DNA of 64,000 nucleotides from JBCCMA01 sp045107005 (lineage in GTDB: Bacteria > Pseudomonadota > Gammaproteobacteria > Steroidobacterales > JBCCMA01), in the NCBI GenBank assembly GCA_045107005.1, contig JBGCFP010000001.1:44113-108112 (forward strand). Reading direction: 5' to 3'. Within the stretch, counting starts at the first letter, position 1, and every line of letters starts with the position of its first letter. Under the pieces are notes generated by a model. The model saw only the letters and a program-made list of their open reading frames with translations, was not told the origin of the DNA and made no database searches. Both the position numbers and the translations under genes were made by a program. Below, piece by piece: positions 1-9,305 of this stretch.

Positions 1-159
1 GCTACTACGCCAATTCAAGTCACGGACAAGACTTTCGCCGACGACGTGTCCGTCGTGCTTCAGGTGCCGTTGCAGCAATCCCAGTCGGCACGCGATATGC
101 TGGCGACGCTCGGCCAGGGCTCAATTCGGGTTGTTGGGGAACAAGACGAGTTCGGGTAA
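1..159 (+). CDS. C-terminal fragment of an unidentified protein (possibly YigZ/IMPACT family)
   Basis: An open frame runs from the first base to a TAA at 157-159 and encodes 52 residues; the start lies outside the window. The peptide has a DDVSVVLQVP strand followed by a helix and a GQGSIRVV strand. This alternating pattern is reminiscent of the C-terminal DUF1949 domain of YigZ/IMPACT proteins, but the match is from memory and weak. The intergenic stretch from 160 to 258 holds no gene I can support. It could equally be the end of another small alpha/beta domain protein. Confidence 0.4.
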   Translation, partial: ATTPIQVTDKTFADDVSVVLQVPLQQSQSARDMLATLGQGSIRVVGEQDEFG

Positions 160-258
160 GCGGGCGCACCGACGTTCGGCCGCCGCTACGCTCTTTGCTA
201 CCCTATCCCAGGCACGCGGCCACTCGCGTTTCAACGATCACCGGCAGGTTCAGCGACC

Positions 259-1374
259 ATGGCTATTACGTGGCGTTCGGCGCTACTTCTTATGCTCATC
301 GGCCCGACGGTGCTGGTGGCTGCCATGCTGTGGTGGCGAACCATCGAGCGACCTGCGTGTCGTTGGTTGGCGGCGTTTCTCATCGCCTTTTGTCTTGATA
401 CCGTCCCGCAGATTATTGGGTTTGCCGGCGCCTACGACGCCTGGCCGTGGCTGACTTTCGCGCCGTTCAACTACCAACCACTGTTTGGGCCGCTGATGTA
501 CCTGCATGCGCATACACTAATGCGCAAAACGCCGATCGGGCGACGCTGGTGGCTACTCGCACCCGGCGCGCTTCAGGTGTTGTACGACCTGTGGGCCTTT
601 ACCACTCTGGGCGACTATCGCGCGAAGTGGGCGTACACAGCGGCGGTTCACGATCCGTACATTGCGCCGTTGCAAATGGCCGTGTCCATCGCGTTGGCGC
701 TGGGCTGCGCGGTCGCGACATGGCGCTTGCTGCGGCGCTATCGGCACTACTTGCGCACCACGCAGTCCGTGGCGGTGGAGCTTGATCCATCGTGGCTGTC
801 GCGATTTTTGATCACCGTCGGGATCGCACTTTCGGTGTGGATCAGCTTCGAGGCCGTGAATCAGTTCGTGACCCCGCTGACTTACCGGGCGCGTTATCCC
901 ATGTTCCTGGTCATCGGCGCATTGCTTTTGTGGCTGGGGCTTGAAGCACTCAGTCGGTTGCGCACGCCGTTCGTCAGGCTGCAGGATGTGCCGGCAACCG
1001 AAGATGGGGCCCCACCGGGTCGGGATTGGGTGGTGCTGGGCGAGGCGCTACGACACGAATTGGTCGCGAAGTCGTGGCATCTGGAGCCCCGACTGAGTCT
1101 TGGCGATCTGGCGACGCGCATGGCGACAAACGAGAGCTACGTCTCCCGGGCGCTCAATCTGGGTTTGGGCATCAACTTCAACACGCTGGTCAATGACGCT
1201 CGCATCGACACGGCCAAGGCCTTAATGCGGGCCGAGCCGCAGGCCAAATTGCTCGATATCGCGCATCGCGCCGGCTTCAATTCCAAGGCGACCTTCAATC
1301 GTGTGTTTCGTCAGCGCTGCGAGACCACGCCATCTGCGTTCAAACGGGCGGAAAAAACGTCTCAAATTCGGTAA
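259..1374 (+). CDS. AraC-family transcriptional regulator with membrane-spanning sensor region
   Basis: A 371-residue protein. Residues 1 to about 235 contain roughly seven hydrophobic segments (for example SALLLMLIGPTVLVAAML near the start and FLVIGALLLWLGLEAL near residue 220). The last 110 residues form an AraC-type double helix-turn-helix, with LSLGDLATRMATNESYVSRALN as the first motif region and IAHRAGFNSKATFNRVFR as the conserved second motif. This membrane-sensor plus AraC output architecture is known from gammaproteobacteria, where such regulators sit in the inner membrane and bind DNA from there. The signal is unknown. It lies 101 bases upstream of an S41 peptidase gene on the same strand, which is a possible target. 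Confidence 0.88.
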   Translation: MAITWRSALLLMLIGPTVLVAAMLWWRTIERPACRWLAAFLIAFCLDTVPQIIGFAGAYDAWPWLTFAPFNYQPLFGPLMYLHAHTLMRKTPIGRRWWLLAPGALQVLYDLWAFTTLGDYRAKWAYTAAVHDPYIAPLQMAVSIALALGCAVATWRLLRRYRHYLRTTQSVAVELDPSWLSRFLITVGIALSVWISFEAVNQFVTPLTYRARYPMFLVIGALLLWLGLEALSRLRTPFVRLQDVPATEDGAPPGRDWVVLGEALRHELVAKSWHLEPRLSLGDLATRMATNESYVSRALNLGLGINFNTLVNDARIDTAKALMRAEPQAKLLDIAHRAGFNSKATFNRVFRQRCETTPSAFKRAEKTSQIR

Positions 1375-1475
1375 AACCCTGTTTCTAAATGATTTGGGGC
1401 GAGGCTCTGCTGCCCATGGCGGACACTTGTCAGCACATCGCAGTCACTGGGGCTGCGCAAATTTGGAGACAGTGA

Positions 1476-2927
1476 ATGGGCCATTTGAAACGACTTCGGG
1501 TGATCGGCGGCGTGTTGTTGATGGGGGTGACCGGATTTGCCTGCGGCTTGACGCCCGCCGAGGTTGGCACGGATGTCAGGCTGGCGCAGGACGCGTTCGA
1601 GCGCGTGCATCCCGGGTACGAGCGCTACACCAGCGCGGCGAGCTTGACCACGGCCTGGCAGACCATTATCGACGACGCGGACGCCGCCGATGGCATGTCC
1701 GTTGAAGCGCTCTATCTGCGCTTGCAGGCCGTTTTGGCGATGATTCGCTGCGACCACACGAAAGCCGAGTTGCCCAAAGCGATGAGCCAGGCGCGCAAAA
1801 CCGATCCGGTTTACCTGCCGTTGCGCTACACGTTGGTCAACGGGCGCGCGCTCGTGCTGGCCGTGGCGCCGGATCTGGGGATCGCCGTTGGCGATGAAAT
1901 TCTTGCCATCGACGGGATGGCCATGGCCGAACTGATTGCTCGCTACGCGCCATTAATTCCGGTCGATGGTTTTACCGAACATGCACGTGAAGACGAGTTG
2001 GCGGATTCGCGGGAGTTTCCCGGCGGTGGCATTGAGCACTTCATGGCGTTGGCTGGCGTGGCGCCTACCGCCTCGCTTTTGGTCAAACAGGAGCAGGGCG
2101 TCGAGCGCACCGTGACCGTATCGCGCATTGGATTGACCGCGCAACGCGAGCTGGCCGCGCATCTTGACGGGGCTTCTGATTTTGCCGACAGCGTCACTCT
2201 TGATGTGCAGGAAGACGGCGTCGCGATCTTGCGCGTCGACAGTTTCATCAACTATCGCAACACGGTAGATCCCGACGAATTATTCGGTCCGATTTTTCGC
2301 TCGATTAACGCGGCGAACGTGCGGCATCTGATTGTCGATTTGCGTCGCAATGGCGGTGGTTCGAACGACGCTCGCGACAGCCTGTTCGCGCATTTGATCA
2401 CCAAGCGCGCGTCGATCGTGCGCGAGAGCCAGATTCGCACGCTGGATCTGTCCGGTCTGCGCGAGCACGTGTCCACGTGGGAAAAACGTGCGCTGAATCC
2501 CAGTCGTCTTTGGTTCAAGAAACTCGACGATCGTCGCTATCGCTTGCGCAGTTGGATGATTGGCATACGCAGCACGATCCGCCCGGCCCGGGATGCTTAC
2601 GAGGGGAAGCTCACAGTGCTGACTTCCACCGGCAACTCGTCCGGGTCGGCGATGATGATTGGGGCTCTGCAGGGCGTCGGCCGCGCGCGTCTTGTCGGAG
2701 AGCGTACCGGAGGAAACCTGGCGGGTTCAACGGCGGGCACGCTGTTTTTTCTGAAGCTGCCGGACAGCGAGATTGTGCTGCGACTTCCCGTTCTGCGCAG
2801 CGTAACGGGCTACGACGAAGACGATCGCGGGTTGGGTATTGTGCCCGACGTGCTGGTCGAGCCCACGTTTGAAGACGTGCGCGCGGGGCGGGATGTCGTA
2901 TTGAATCGCGCGTTGCTCGAGGACTGA
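1476..2927 (+). CDS. S41 family (tail-specific/C-terminal processing type) serine peptidase, exported
   Basis: A 483-residue protein beginning with an export signal (RLRVIGGVLLMGVTGFACG), so it probably acts in the periplasm. A central region resembles a PDZ-like segment around residues 105-160 (PDLGIAVGDEILAIDGMAM). The S41 core follows: LIVDLRRNGGGSNDARDSL, then STGNSSGSAMMIGAL with the expected nucleophile serine in SGS, and GERTGGNLAGS. The lysine of the classical CtpA motif is not evident (GGN instead of GKG), which is more like the tricorn/IRBP-type branch of S41. The upstream AraC regulator may control it. A broken second S41 gene lies 1.3 kb downstream, after the aldolase gene and repeat island. 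Confidence 0.88.
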   Translation: MGHLKRLRVIGGVLLMGVTGFACGLTPAEVGTDVRLAQDAFERVHPGYERYTSAASLTTAWQTIIDDADAADGMSVEALYLRLQAVLAMIRCDHTKAELPKAMSQARKTDPVYLPLRYTLVNGRALVLAVAPDLGIAVGDEILAIDGMAMAELIARYAPLIPVDGFTEHAREDELADSREFPGGGIEHFMALAGVAPTASLLVKQEQGVERTVTVSRIGLTAQRELAAHLDGASDFADSVTLDVQEDGVAILRVDSFINYRNTVDPDELFGPIFRSINAANVRHLIVDLRRNGGGSNDARDSLFAHLITKRASIVRESQIRTLDLSGLREHVSTWEKRALNPSRLWFKKLDDRRYRLRSWMIGIRSTIRPARDAYEGKLTVLTSTGNSSGSAMMIGALQGVGRARLVGERTGGNLAGSTAGTLFFLKLPDSEIVLRLPVLRSVTGYDEDDRGLGIVPDVLVEPTFEDVRAGRDVVLNRALLED

Positions 2928-2995
2928 GGCTTGGGCGCGACGCGGTGACAGCAGGTGGTTATACTTCGCGCACCGAACTTAAATGAGACCAGATC

Positions 2996-3646
2996 ATGTC
3001 CGACGCTTTGCCCCAACTTGTTGCGTTGCTCGATGCCGCCCCCATCGTTCCGCTGGTCCAGAGCGACGACCCCGATGGCGCGGTCGCGTTGATGCAGGCT
3101 TTGCGCCGTGGCGGATTGAGCGTGGTGGAAGTGGTGCTGCGTACCGAGCGCGCCTACGAAGTGGTCGAAGCGCTGTGCGACAAAGCCGACGATGAGATAG
3201 TGGGCGCCGGCACCATTCTCAGCGCGCAAAACGCGCGTGATGCGGTGGCTGCTGGCGCTCGTTTTTTGGTCTCGCCTGGGCTGGATGACGGTGTGGTTGA
3301 GGTGGCCCGTGAATTGAACGTGCCGGTGCTGCCGGGTGTGGCAACCGCGACCGAAGCGCAGCGCGCGTGGAACATGGGGCTGCGTCAGGTAAAAGTGTTT
3401 CCAGCGTCGCAGTCGGGCGGCACTGGCAAAATTCGCGCGTTGGCCTCGGTGTTCCAGGGTATGCGTTTCATGCCAACCGGCGGCATTGGCGCGGCGAACC
3501 TGGCCGAGTATCTGGCTTGTCCCGAAGTTCTGGCGTGCGGCGGCAGCTGGCTGACACCCAAAGCGGCGGTTGCGAGCGGTGATTTCGACACCGTCGAGCG
3601 CTTATGCCGGGAAGCGTTGGCGATTGCGGCTGATGTTCGAGGTTAG
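2996..3646 (+). CDS. eda: 2-dehydro-3-deoxy-phosphogluconate / 4-hydroxy-2-oxoglutarate aldolase
   Basis: A 216-residue class I aldolase that would cleave KDPG to pyruvate and glyceraldehyde 3-phosphate in the Entner-Doudoroff pathway, and/or 4-hydroxy-2-oxoglutarate to pyruvate and glyoxylate. The family signatures are visible: the E and R of VVEVVLRTERA, the VSPGL strand, the Schiff-base lysine in RQVKVFPAS, and the phosphate-binding MPTGGIG loop. Length is normal for the family. It is a single gene with no Entner-Doudoroff partner (edd, zwf, pgl) in the window, so the specific substrate cannot be settled from context. Confidence 0.92.
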   Translation: MSDALPQLVALLDAAPIVPLVQSDDPDGAVALMQALRRGGLSVVEVVLRTERAYEVVEALCDKADDEIVGAGTILSAQNARDAVAAGARFLVSPGLDDGVVEVARELNVPVLPGVATATEAQRAWNMGLRQVKVFPASQSGGTGKIRALASVFQGMRFMPTGGIGAANLAEYLACPEVLACGGSWLTPKAAVASGDFDTVERLCREALAIAADVRG

Positions 3647-3767
3647 TTGAGCGGGTTTTAGCAAAGGCCCCTAAACGGTCTGCGAAATACCTTTGGTGAT
3701 GTTTTGCGACACCACCTGAAGACAGTGAGCGATAACGACGCTATCCAGATCCCGGAGAGAAGTTGGG

Positions 3768-3872
3768 GAAGTTGGGGTCAGACCACTGGGGGTCAGAGAA
3801 GTTGGAGAAGTTGGGAGAGAAGTTGGGGTCAGACCACTGGGAGAAGTTGGAGAAGTTGGGGTCAGACCACTG
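3768..3872 (+). repeat. Three copies of a 21-bp GAAGTTGGGGTCAGACCACTG repeat
   Basis: Exact copies are at 3768-3788, 3819-3839 and 3852-3872. Shorter spacer words made of GAAGTTGGA and GGGGTCAGA lie between them. The GGGTCAGACCA core is itself nearly palindromic. An inverted partner, TGGTCTGACCC, occurs at 4116-4126. The spacing is irregular and copies are few, so this is not a CRISPR. REP-like or MITE-like elements mobilised by an IS200-type (RAYT) transposase are the best guess, made from memory of similar repeats. Confidence 0.85.
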
Positions 3873-4126
3873 ATAACCCTTTGATACAAGTCCGAGACTT
3901 CTTAAAATTCGATTCTGAGCCTTCAAATCTTGTTTTCGCAACCAGAACTAGCTTCTAAGCGGTTTGAGTTAGTCAGCGCCGCCGCTCAACTGGCTAACAT
4001 TAGGCTGGGTCATAGCGATCTTGGGCTTAGATTACGTTTTTCGTAGCAAAAAGCGATTCTAAGGCTCCAGAAATCAAGTCTTAGAAATTTGAAGCGGCCA
4101 TTGCAGAGTTATCGCTGGTCTGACCC
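3768..4126. mobile_element. Possible non-autonomous element bounded by inverted GGGTCAGACCA / TGGTCTGACCC ends
   Basis: The repeat cluster on the left (3768-3872) and the inverted core at 4116-4126 bracket about 240 bases (3873-4115) that hold no convincing gene and are richer in A and T than the flanks. The right side runs straight into a degraded S41 peptidase gene. No transposase gene is present, so if this is mobile it depends on one elsewhere. The exact ends and any target-site duplication could not be identified. Confidence 0.4.
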
Positions 4127-4190
4127 TGAGTGCCCCCTGCCTGAGTGCCCTCCCTGAGTGCGGACCCTGAGTGCGGACCCTGAGTGCGCC
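4120..4190 (+). repeat. Short tandem CCCTGAGTGC repeats
   Basis: Five spaced occurrences of the word CTGAGTGC follow the inverted TGGTCTGACCC core. The last three form a 13-bp tandem array of CCCTGAGTGCGGA at 4152-4164, 4165-4177 and a variant at 4178-4190. The array abuts the truncated S41 peptidase reading frame, so the repeat appears to have replaced that gene's 5' portion. Confidence 0.8.
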
Positions 4191-4191
4191 A

Positions 4192-4641
4192 AGTTTTAAC
4201 CGGCCAACCGAAGAAACGGAAACGGTTTACACGTTCGCCGACGTGGGCGCCGAGCGCTATTTAGATAAACCGGTCCTGATTCTGGTGAGTGAAAAAACGT
4301 TTTCGCTTGCGGAACAGCTCGCCTATGGGATGAAGCACTTCGACAAGGCGACCATCATCGGACGGACGTCGTCTGGAGCGGCTCACGCCATTGATTTTCT
4401 GGAAGTGAATGACAACTACGCTAGCCAGATTCCAGTGACATACAGCATTCATCCTGTGACCGGGACGGACTGGGAAGGGACGGGGGTTGTCCCCCATATT
4501 GTCGCTCCTGTGGATCAAGCATTAAGGACGGCCCACCTAAACGCGCTGGAAACGCTTATCGACGGTGCGACGATTGATCGAATTAAGGATCGATACCACA
4601 GTATCAAAGACAAACTCGTTGCCTCTGACAAAGCGCGCTAG
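4192..4641 (+). pseudogene. 5'-truncated S41 family peptidase (C-terminal remnant)
   Basis: From about 4192 to the TAG at 4639-4641 the frame encodes the last third of an S41 peptidase of the IRBP-like branch: DKPVLILVSEKTFSLAEQ, IGRTSSGAAHA, and the C-terminal TGTDWEGTGVVPHI segment. The front, including the N-terminal helical domain, is missing. The only upstream start codon in frame (GTG at 4171) lies inside the tandem repeat. The remnant is a different subfamily member from the intact S41 gene at 1476-2927. I infer that insertion or expansion of the repeat destroyed the gene. Confidence 0.8.
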
Positions 4642-4704
4642 TGATTGCTGAGCGTTGGGACAAGACCATCGATGGCCGTGCGCTTCACGTCAGCGACTTG
4701 AGGC

Positions 4705-7700
4705 TTAATCGTCCAGATCGTCCAACAGCGCCGACAAGTCGTCCAAACCTTGTTGATCGAGATCCGCCAGCGGGAAGTCCTGCGGCACCGCGGTACTTTC
4801 TTCGTTGCCGCCTAAACGCCGAAGCGACGTCACCGTGTCATCGGCGAACGCCTGGATATCGGATTGGTTCAGCGCGGCGCCGGGCCAGGCGAGGTTTAAC
4901 ACGAGTTCTTCGCCTTCAAGCCAAGTGTTGATTTCAAGCAAATACGGACGCGGCGCAGCGGGTGCACGTGCTTCGCCGCAACGTTCGTCAATCAGCCGTA
5001 GCGTTCCGGTTTCTGCTTGGTTTGTGCGTTGGCCCAAATAGTTCACCAGCACGCGGGCTCCGGCCGCTTCGCGCACAACACGTGCGCCCGGCGCGTCGCG
5101 CGTGCCGGAACGAATGGCACCGTAGCTCACGCCCTTGTCGGGCACGTCGCGCACTGCGGACTTCGTCGCACGCAACGCAGCGGTGACGTTGTACCAGTCC
5201 TCATCGGTTGCGATGACGATGGGGTATACGCTGGTTAACCAGCCGATCGTGCGGGACAGATCCAGATCGCCCAGGCGCGCGTCGCGGCCGTGCCCTTCCA
5301 CCTCCAGGCGGACCGAATTGCCCTTGGTCCGCTGACCCAGCGCGCAGGCCACTGCGCACAACAGCATTTCCTGGGTACTGGCTCGCGTCTCGCGAGAGGC
5401 ATCGAGCAGGGCGTTTGTGTCGTCGGTCGGGATTCTGATCGTCAGGTTTTCCGTCTGGCCCTCGGTCAAATCGGCGATGACGAAATCTGTGCGAGTCGCT
5501 GTCAAGTCGCCAGGCAGTGGCGACAGGATTTTCGCGTAGTACTGCGCCGCATCGTCAAAGTCGCCGTCGGCCTCGAGCGTAACCAGTCGGTTTGACCACG
5601 CTTTCAATGAATCAGTCTTGGGGGCCAGCGTAGGCGGTTTGCCTTCGCCGATTTGCGTCAGCGCTTGCGCCAGGTCCTGCGTCAGTAAGCCCCAGGACTC
5701 CGCGTCGACAATAAGATGATGCGCAACGATGACGAGTTGGTCCGGTTGACCTGACGGTGTACGCACGAGGCAAATGCGCAACAGCGGTGCTGCCCCGAGG
5801 TCCAGACTGCGGTTGAGCGTGTCTGCGTGCGCATGAATGGTTGCGGTCAGCTTGTTAGCGTGGACCGCCGTCAAGTCAAGTTCACTAACGATGTCTGCAT
5901 CGACGGGCGGCGCTAGCGTTACCACCCAGCTCTCGTTTTGTTGCTCGAAGCGGCTGCGCAGCGCGTCGTGGGTTTTGAGTAAGGCCGTCACGGCGCGGCG
6001 CAATTGATCCGTTTGAATCGCGGCGCCAAGCTCGAAGCGATAGGAAAGGTTCCACTGCGACGTGCCCGTTTCGATCACGTCAAAAAACCAGCGCTGGATG
6101 GGCATTAACGGCAGCGGACCGGTTACGGCTGACTGCGCGGCCCGCGGTTTTTGCGTCAGGCTCGCGCGTTGCGCCTGACTGGCGATGGTCGGGAAATTGA
6201 AGAAATCCGCTGGCGTCAGGTGAATGCTGGCTTTGCCCGCGCGCGCCAGAATTCGAATGCTCAACAGCGAGTCGCCGCCGAGTGCGAAGAAATCGTCATG
6301 GATACCGACTTGGCTTACGCCGAGCACGTCACACCAGATCGCGCTGAGCTCGTGCTCTAAATCGGTCGAGGGCAGCGCCTCCGGTATTGTCGATGCAGCA
6401 TCGCGAAGGTCCGCGCTCGCTAACGCAGCGCGGTTGATTTTTCCCGTTGGCGTCCGCGGCAGCGCGTCGCGCCGCTCGAAGTGCTGCGGCAGCATGTAGT
6501 CTGGCAGCGCGTTGGCCATGTGCTCGCGCAGCTCGGCATCCGTGACCTCAGTATCGGTGCAGACAAACGCGACCAGGATTGGCGTGCTGCGCCGCTCGCT
6601 GCGCGGGCGCTGAATCACGAGTGCGTCGACGACGTTTTCGTGGTCAAGCAAGCGCGCTTCGATATCGCCTGGCTCCACGCGAAATCCGCGCACTTTGATT
6701 TGCAGGTCAACGCGCCCGACGAAGGCCAGCGTACCGTCGCGGCGCCAGCGGGCACGATCGCCGGTGCGATAGAGGCGGTCGTTGGCCTCAAACGGGCTGG
6801 GAACAAATCGCTCAGCCGTGCGCGATTCATCGCCCAGGTAACCCTTCGCAACTTGGGCACCGCCGATACACAGCTCGCCGGCCACGCCAACCGGCACGGG
6901 GTTGAACTCGTGATCAACGACGTAAGCGCGGGTGTTGGCAACGGGCTGCCCAATGGTCACCGCGACATTCGGTCGCAAACGTGCGGCCGTGCACCAGACG
7001 GTGGTCTCGGTGGGTCCGTATTCATTGTGCAGGGCGGTGTCTGGCAACCGCTGTGCGTGGCGCTGAACAAGTTCAGGGCTGCAAGCCTCACCGGCGACGA
7101 TGGCAACTTGCAGTGCACTCAAATCCTGATCTGCGGCGTGTTCCAACACCAGGGACCACAGCGCGGGTACGCAGAGCAAGTGTGAGATGCGCTGTGTTTC
7201 GATGACGTCGATCAAGGTCGCCATGTCTTGCTCGGCGCGCTCGCGGGCCAGGGTTAGCGTGCCGCCGCGGCCTAACGTCCAGTACAGACCCGCGACGGAA
7301 CTGTCGGTGGTCAGCGCGGACAGCAGCAGAAAATTGGTCGGCGCGTCGCCGTAATACCGGTCGCGTGCGTCGATGGAATGAAACAAATTACGGTGGGTGA
7401 TAACCACGCCTTTGGGCGTACCGGTCGAGCCGGAGGTGTAAATCAGATAAGCCGGATCATCGAGGTTTAGCGCGGGCGTGGCATCGTCAAAGTCGCCGCT
7501 TAGCGTCTCCAGCGCCAAGGCGGTTACGTCTTTGGGCAGATTGACGATGGCCGTTGACGACGCGAGCAGTTTCGCGTCGTGATCGTTGGCGCGCAACTGC
7601 GCCAGAATTTGTTTGACGCGAGACGCTGGCGCTTCAGTGCCAATGGGCACATACGCCGCGCCAGCGGCAAGAACGCCAAGCATGCCGGCAATCGTCTGGG

Positions 7701-9267
7701 TGGACCGCTCGGCGAGTATGGCTACGGAGTCGCCCGGCTTAATGCCTTTGTCGCGCAAGCCCGCGGCGATTTGCTCGACGCGAGCGATTAACTCGCGATA
7801 GCTCGTCGTCCCCGTTTCATCGACAACGGCCGCTCGATCTGGCGTTTGGTTCGCCGCTAACTGCATTTGTTGCCACAGCGTTGTCGGCGCGTCTGTGCCG
7901 ACGTCGGTCCGATTTGGGACGTCCACCACTTGCTCGCGCTGGGCGTGAGGCAATGCAAGCAAATCTTCGACGCGACGCGAGGCTGGGTCGGCCAGTGCGC
8001 GCAATACGTGTACTACCCGATCAAGCATGTCGACGACGGCGCGTTCGCCAACACGCGCTGGGTCGCTAATGAGGATCAGGCGAAAATCGTCTTCGGGTAC
8101 CGCCAGGAGCGCCAGTGGGAAATGGCTGTACTCGACGAAGGTGTCGAGTTCGAAGCTGAAGTCGTTCGTGACCTCAGCAGCCGCCGATGCGGGAAAGCTC
8201 TCGTACACCACGATCGATTCGAACACAGGCGTGCCAGCGGGTACACCACTTTGCCGTTGCGCGTGCGCCAGAGACGCTGCCTCTACGCCGCGCAGCTCGA
8301 TCTGGCGCGCGTGAACGTCGGATAGAAATTGATCAACGGTGGCTGCGCGATCTACGCCGACGCGCAGAGGCAGTGTGTTGATGAACAGCCCGGCGATGTG
8401 CTCGACGTTCTCAAGCTCTGGCGGGCGACCGGAGACGGTGACACCGAATACAAGATCATCGCTTTGCGTGTAAGCGGCTATTGTCAGCGCCCACGCCGCA
8501 CTGATCAGACTGCTGGGCGTGATGCGCTGCTCGCGGGCCAGCGCCGTCAGTGAAGCGTGCAGCGCAGGATCCAGCGTTCGCTCGATTTGTACGTGCGAGT
8601 TCGGCGTGGGCGGTTCGCCGTCGTCGATGTCCGGAAACACGGGTGTGCGAAAGGCCCCCAATCGCTGGCGCCAGAATTTGTTGTCGCGCGTTGAATCCCG
8701 TTGAGCCTGCCATTCAACGAAGCGCGTGAACGACGGCGCCAGTGGCGAGTCGGTGGGCAGACCATCGACGCCTTCGCGGTAAAGGCGCCGCGCGTCTTCC
8801 ACCAGCAGGCGCATCGACCAGCCGTCGAGGATCAAGTGGTGGAAACTGAGCACGAATCGGTGCGTGTCGTTGCCCAGATCGATCGAAATACAACGCAGCA
8901 GGGGTGCACGGGTCAGATCAAAACCAAGATCTCGGTCCCGTTCGAGGAGGGCGGCGAGGTTGGCTTCTTGCTGTGCCGGCGTCGCGCCTACCCAGTCGAG
9001 CGTCTGCCACGGCGTGTCCACATGATGGCGGACCAGTTGCAGCGGTTTTTCACGGCCTTCCCAGGTGAACAACGTACGCAGAACGTCGTGGCGAGCGATG
9101 ACGGCCTGCCAGGCATCTCGCCAGCGCGCTTCATCAAGCGGCCCTTGCAAAAGCGCGCTGAACTGGCTGTGATACGCGCGCCGATCCGGCGACTTGATGA
9201 CATGAAAGAGTATGCCTTCCTGCATCGGCGTCAGCGCACTGATGGCGGCAATGTTCTGCGCGTTCAT
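4705..9267 (-). CDS. Nonribosomal peptide synthetase, C-A-T-E module
   Basis: A 1520-residue single-module synthetase, last gene of the operon. Condensation domain about 10-440 with LTPMQEGILFH at its start (a D-acyl-accepting type signature) and catalytic HHLILDGWS at 143-151. Adenylation domain about 465-950 with YTSGSTGTPKG at 610-620, HNEYGPTE near 750 and PRTPTGKINR at 937-946 (K943). Carrier domain with Ser1000 in LGGDSL. Epimerization domain about 1053-1490 with HHLIVDAESW (1183-1192), EGHGRD, TIGWLTSVYP and VNYLGQ. My pocket alignment to GrsA gives D655 S656 A659 L698 I723 A725 E749 V757 W758 K943, which I cannot assign to an amino acid. There is no thioesterase, so the D-configured chain must pass to another protein, inferred to be the C-T-TE protein at 19036-21498. 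Confidence 0.95.
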   Translation of the reverse strand: MNAQNIAAISALTPMQEGILFHVIKSPDRRAYHSQFSALLQGPLDEARWRDAWQAVIARHDVLRTLFTWEGREKPLQLVRHHVDTPWQTLDWVGATPAQQEANLAALLERDRDLGFDLTRAPLLRCISIDLGNDTHRFVLSFHHLILDGWSMRLLVEDARRLYREGVDGLPTDSPLAPSFTRFVEWQAQRDSTRDNKFWRQRLGAFRTPVFPDIDDGEPPTPNSHVQIERTLDPALHASLTALAREQRITPSSLISAAWALTIAAYTQSDDLVFGVTVSGRPPELENVEHIAGLFINTLPLRVGVDRAATVDQFLSDVHARQIELRGVEAASLAHAQRQSGVPAGTPVFESIVVYESFPASAAAEVTNDFSFELDTFVEYSHFPLALLAVPEDDFRLILISDPARVGERAVVDMLDRVVHVLRALADPASRRVEDLLALPHAQREQVVDVPNRTDVGTDAPTTLWQQMQLAANQTPDRAAVVDETGTTSYRELIARVEQIAAGLRDKGIKPGDSVAILAERSTQTIAGMLGVLAAGAAYVPIGTEAPASRVKQILAQLRANDHDAKLLASSTAIVNLPKDVTALALETLSGDFDDATPALNLDDPAYLIYTSGSTGTPKGVVITHRNLFHSIDARDRYYGDAPTNFLLLSALTTDSSVAGLYWTLGRGGTLTLARERAEQDMATLIDVIETQRISHLLCVPALWSLVLEHAADQDLSALQVAIVAGEACSPELVQRHAQRLPDTALHNEYGPTETTVWCTAARLRPNVAVTIGQPVANTRAYVVDHEFNPVPVGVAGELCIGGAQVAKGYLGDESRTAERFVPSPFEANDRLYRTGDRARWRRDGTLAFVGRVDLQIKVRGFRVEPGDIEARLLDHENVVDALVIQRPRSERRSTPILVAFVCTDTEVTDAELREHMANALPDYMLPQHFERRDALPRTPTGKINRAALASADLRDAASTIPEALPSTDLEHELSAIWCDVLGVSQVGIHDDFFALGGDSLLSIRILARAGKASIHLTPADFFNFPTIASQAQRASLTQKPRAAQSAVTGPLPLMPIQRWFFDVIETGTSQWNLSYRFELGAAIQTDQLRRAVTALLKTHDALRSRFEQQNESWVVTLAPPVDADIVSELDLTAVHANKLTATIHAHADTLNRSLDLGAAPLLRICLVRTPSGQPDQLVIVAHHLIVDAESWGLLTQDLAQALTQIGEGKPPTLAPKTDSLKAWSNRLVTLEADGDFDDAAQYYAKILSPLPGDLTATRTDFVIADLTEGQTENLTIRIPTDDTNALLDASRETRASTQEMLLCAVACALGQRTKGNSVRLEVEGHGRDARLGDLDLSRTIGWLTSVYPIVIATDEDWYNVTAALRATKSAVRDVPDKGVSYGAIRSGTRDAPGARVVREAAGARVLVNYLGQRTNQAETGTLRLIDERCGEARAPAAPRPYLLEINTWLEGEELVLNLAWPGAALNQSDIQAFADDTVTSLRRLGGNEESTAVPQDFPLADLDQQGLDDLSALLDDLDD

Positions 9268-9305
9268 TCGCCTGACCTACTCGTGCATCTCATCAACAGG
9301 CCCGA

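Noticed and set aside
3768..3872. Possible CRISPR array
   Set aside because: Only three copies, irregular spacers of 12-30 bases made of the same words, and no cas genes nearby.
3671..3958. Open frames across the 21-bp repeat cluster on both strands
   Set aside because: The translations are repeats of SWGQTTG or SNFSQWSDP words caused by the DNA repeat, with no ribosome site or family match.
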